From the NCBI RefSeq assembly GCF_047824785.1, contig NZ_CP181167.1, positions 3,596,001 to 3,660,000 of the forward strand: 64,000 nucleotides of DNA. Direction: 5' to 3'. The position numbers and the translations under genes were made by a program. How positions within the stretch are numbered: position 1 is the first letter of the stretch; the number at the start of each line of letters is the position of its first letter. Origin of the DNA: Nitrobacter sp039808345. GTDB lineage: Bacteria; Pseudomonadota; Alphaproteobacteria; Rhizobiales; Xanthobacteraceae. The notes beneath the pieces are model-generated. The model was not told the DNA's origin. It saw only the letters and a list, made by a program, of their open reading frames with translations, and did not search any database. Of the stretch, positions 63,739 to 64,000 are shown piece after piece.

Positions 63739-64000
63739 CGTCAGGCGGTCCATCGGATGACACGGAGGAGAATTTTGTCGGGTATCGCCGACCGCCGCGG
63801 ACCACGCGCTTTGCCAAAGGCAAGAGTGGCAATCCGGCAGGCCGTCCCCGCGGCCGCCACCGGGAAGCTCCCTATCAGAGCGTGCTAGGCCGGATGGTGA
63901 CCATCCGGGAGGGTGGAACCACGCGCCGTGTCACGGCGGCCGAGGCGTTTCTGCTCCAGCTCGCAAAGCGCGGGGTCGAAGGCGACGGAGCCGCAGCCCG
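63735..64000 (+). CDS. DUF5681 domain protein, copy 3 (cut by window end)
   Basis: The first 88 residues are present: MTSGGPSDDTEENFVGYRRPPRTTRFAKGKSGNPAGRPRGRHREAPYQS, then MVTIREGGTTRRVTAAEAFLLQLAKRG. Same motif as the preceding gene. It overlaps that gene by 4 bp. The gene continues beyond the window. Confidence 0.85.
   Translation, partial: MTSGGPSDDTEENFVGYRRPPRTTRFAKGKSGNPAGRPRGRHREAPYQSVLGRMVTIREGGTTRRVTAAEAFLLQLAKRGVEGDGAAA

Noticed and set aside
1..64000. CRISPR array
   Set aside because: I looked for regularly spaced short repeats and saw none; repeats present are IS copies, att-like ends or short palindromes.

Overview
The window is GC-rich DNA from an alphaproteobacterium, most likely a member of the Hyphomicrobiales (Rhizobiales). 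This is inferred from codon use, the IS types, and the DUF3489/DUF2924/recombinase, DUF5681, PRC-barrel and VKOR/SPW-like proteins. It is an accessory region crowded with insertion sequences and broken genes; no ribosomal, replication or core-metabolism genes and no complete tRNA are seen.

Layout. 1-2.2 kb: end of an unknown gene, an IS630 element with a frameshifted transposase, and an exported PRC-barrel protein. 2.7-8.2 kb: an AI-2E/PerM-type permease, IS3 remnants, a VKOR/SPW-like fragment, and an MscS-like channel gene broken by an IS3 (CTC target duplication), a frameshift and an IS407-type element. 8.4-13 kb: AMP nucleosidase, DUF808 membrane protein, a frameshifted unknown gene and an IS630 relic. 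13.4-15.7 kb: a 760-residue DUF4157 protein of the kind associated with extracellular contractile injection systems. 15.9-18.8 kb: an IS3 element carrying an IS1111-group (IS110 family) element between orfA and orfB. 18.9-24.7 kb: integrase stub, tRNA-Ser 3'-end-like site, DUF3489-DUF2924-serine recombinase module and IS66. 24.9-36 kb: RND efflux adaptor and pump, DUF421 and other membrane proteins, a Rieske/FAD oxidoreductase, IS110 and ISL3. 36.2-40.7 kb: recombinase tail on a tRNA-Arg 3' end, gutted type III restriction-modification genes, truncated XRE regulator, ParB-methyltransferase and DUF5681. 41-51 kb: exopolysaccharide/O-antigen cluster of UDP-FucNAc type in which three sugar-nucleotide genes are decayed while transferases, flippase and polymerase are intact. 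51.8-54.6 kb: second copy of the nested IS3::IS1111. 55.7-58.6 kb: a two-gene operon with a CoiA-like nuclease, and another recombinase tail on a tRNA-Ser-like site. 58.8-64 kb: second DUF3489-DUF2924-recombinase module, followed by ParB-methyltransferase and two DUF5681 genes.

How it fits together. Two families of repeated machinery organise the region: the nested IS3::IS1111 pair and the recombinase / ParB-methyltransferase / DUF5681 cassettes, which sit next to tRNA 3'-end-like sites and look like a serine-recombinase-driven mobile element of poorly known function. The two recombinase modules share about 1.13 kb with no difference seen, inside more diverged flanks, which suggests recent gene conversion. 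The best candidates for unexplored biology are this recombinase/methyltransferase cassette, the orphan DUF4157 protein, the CoiA-like two-gene operon, and the IS1111 elements with a predicted bridge RNA at the same site in two diverged IS3 copies. All function calls come from reading the sequence only; no database search was run.
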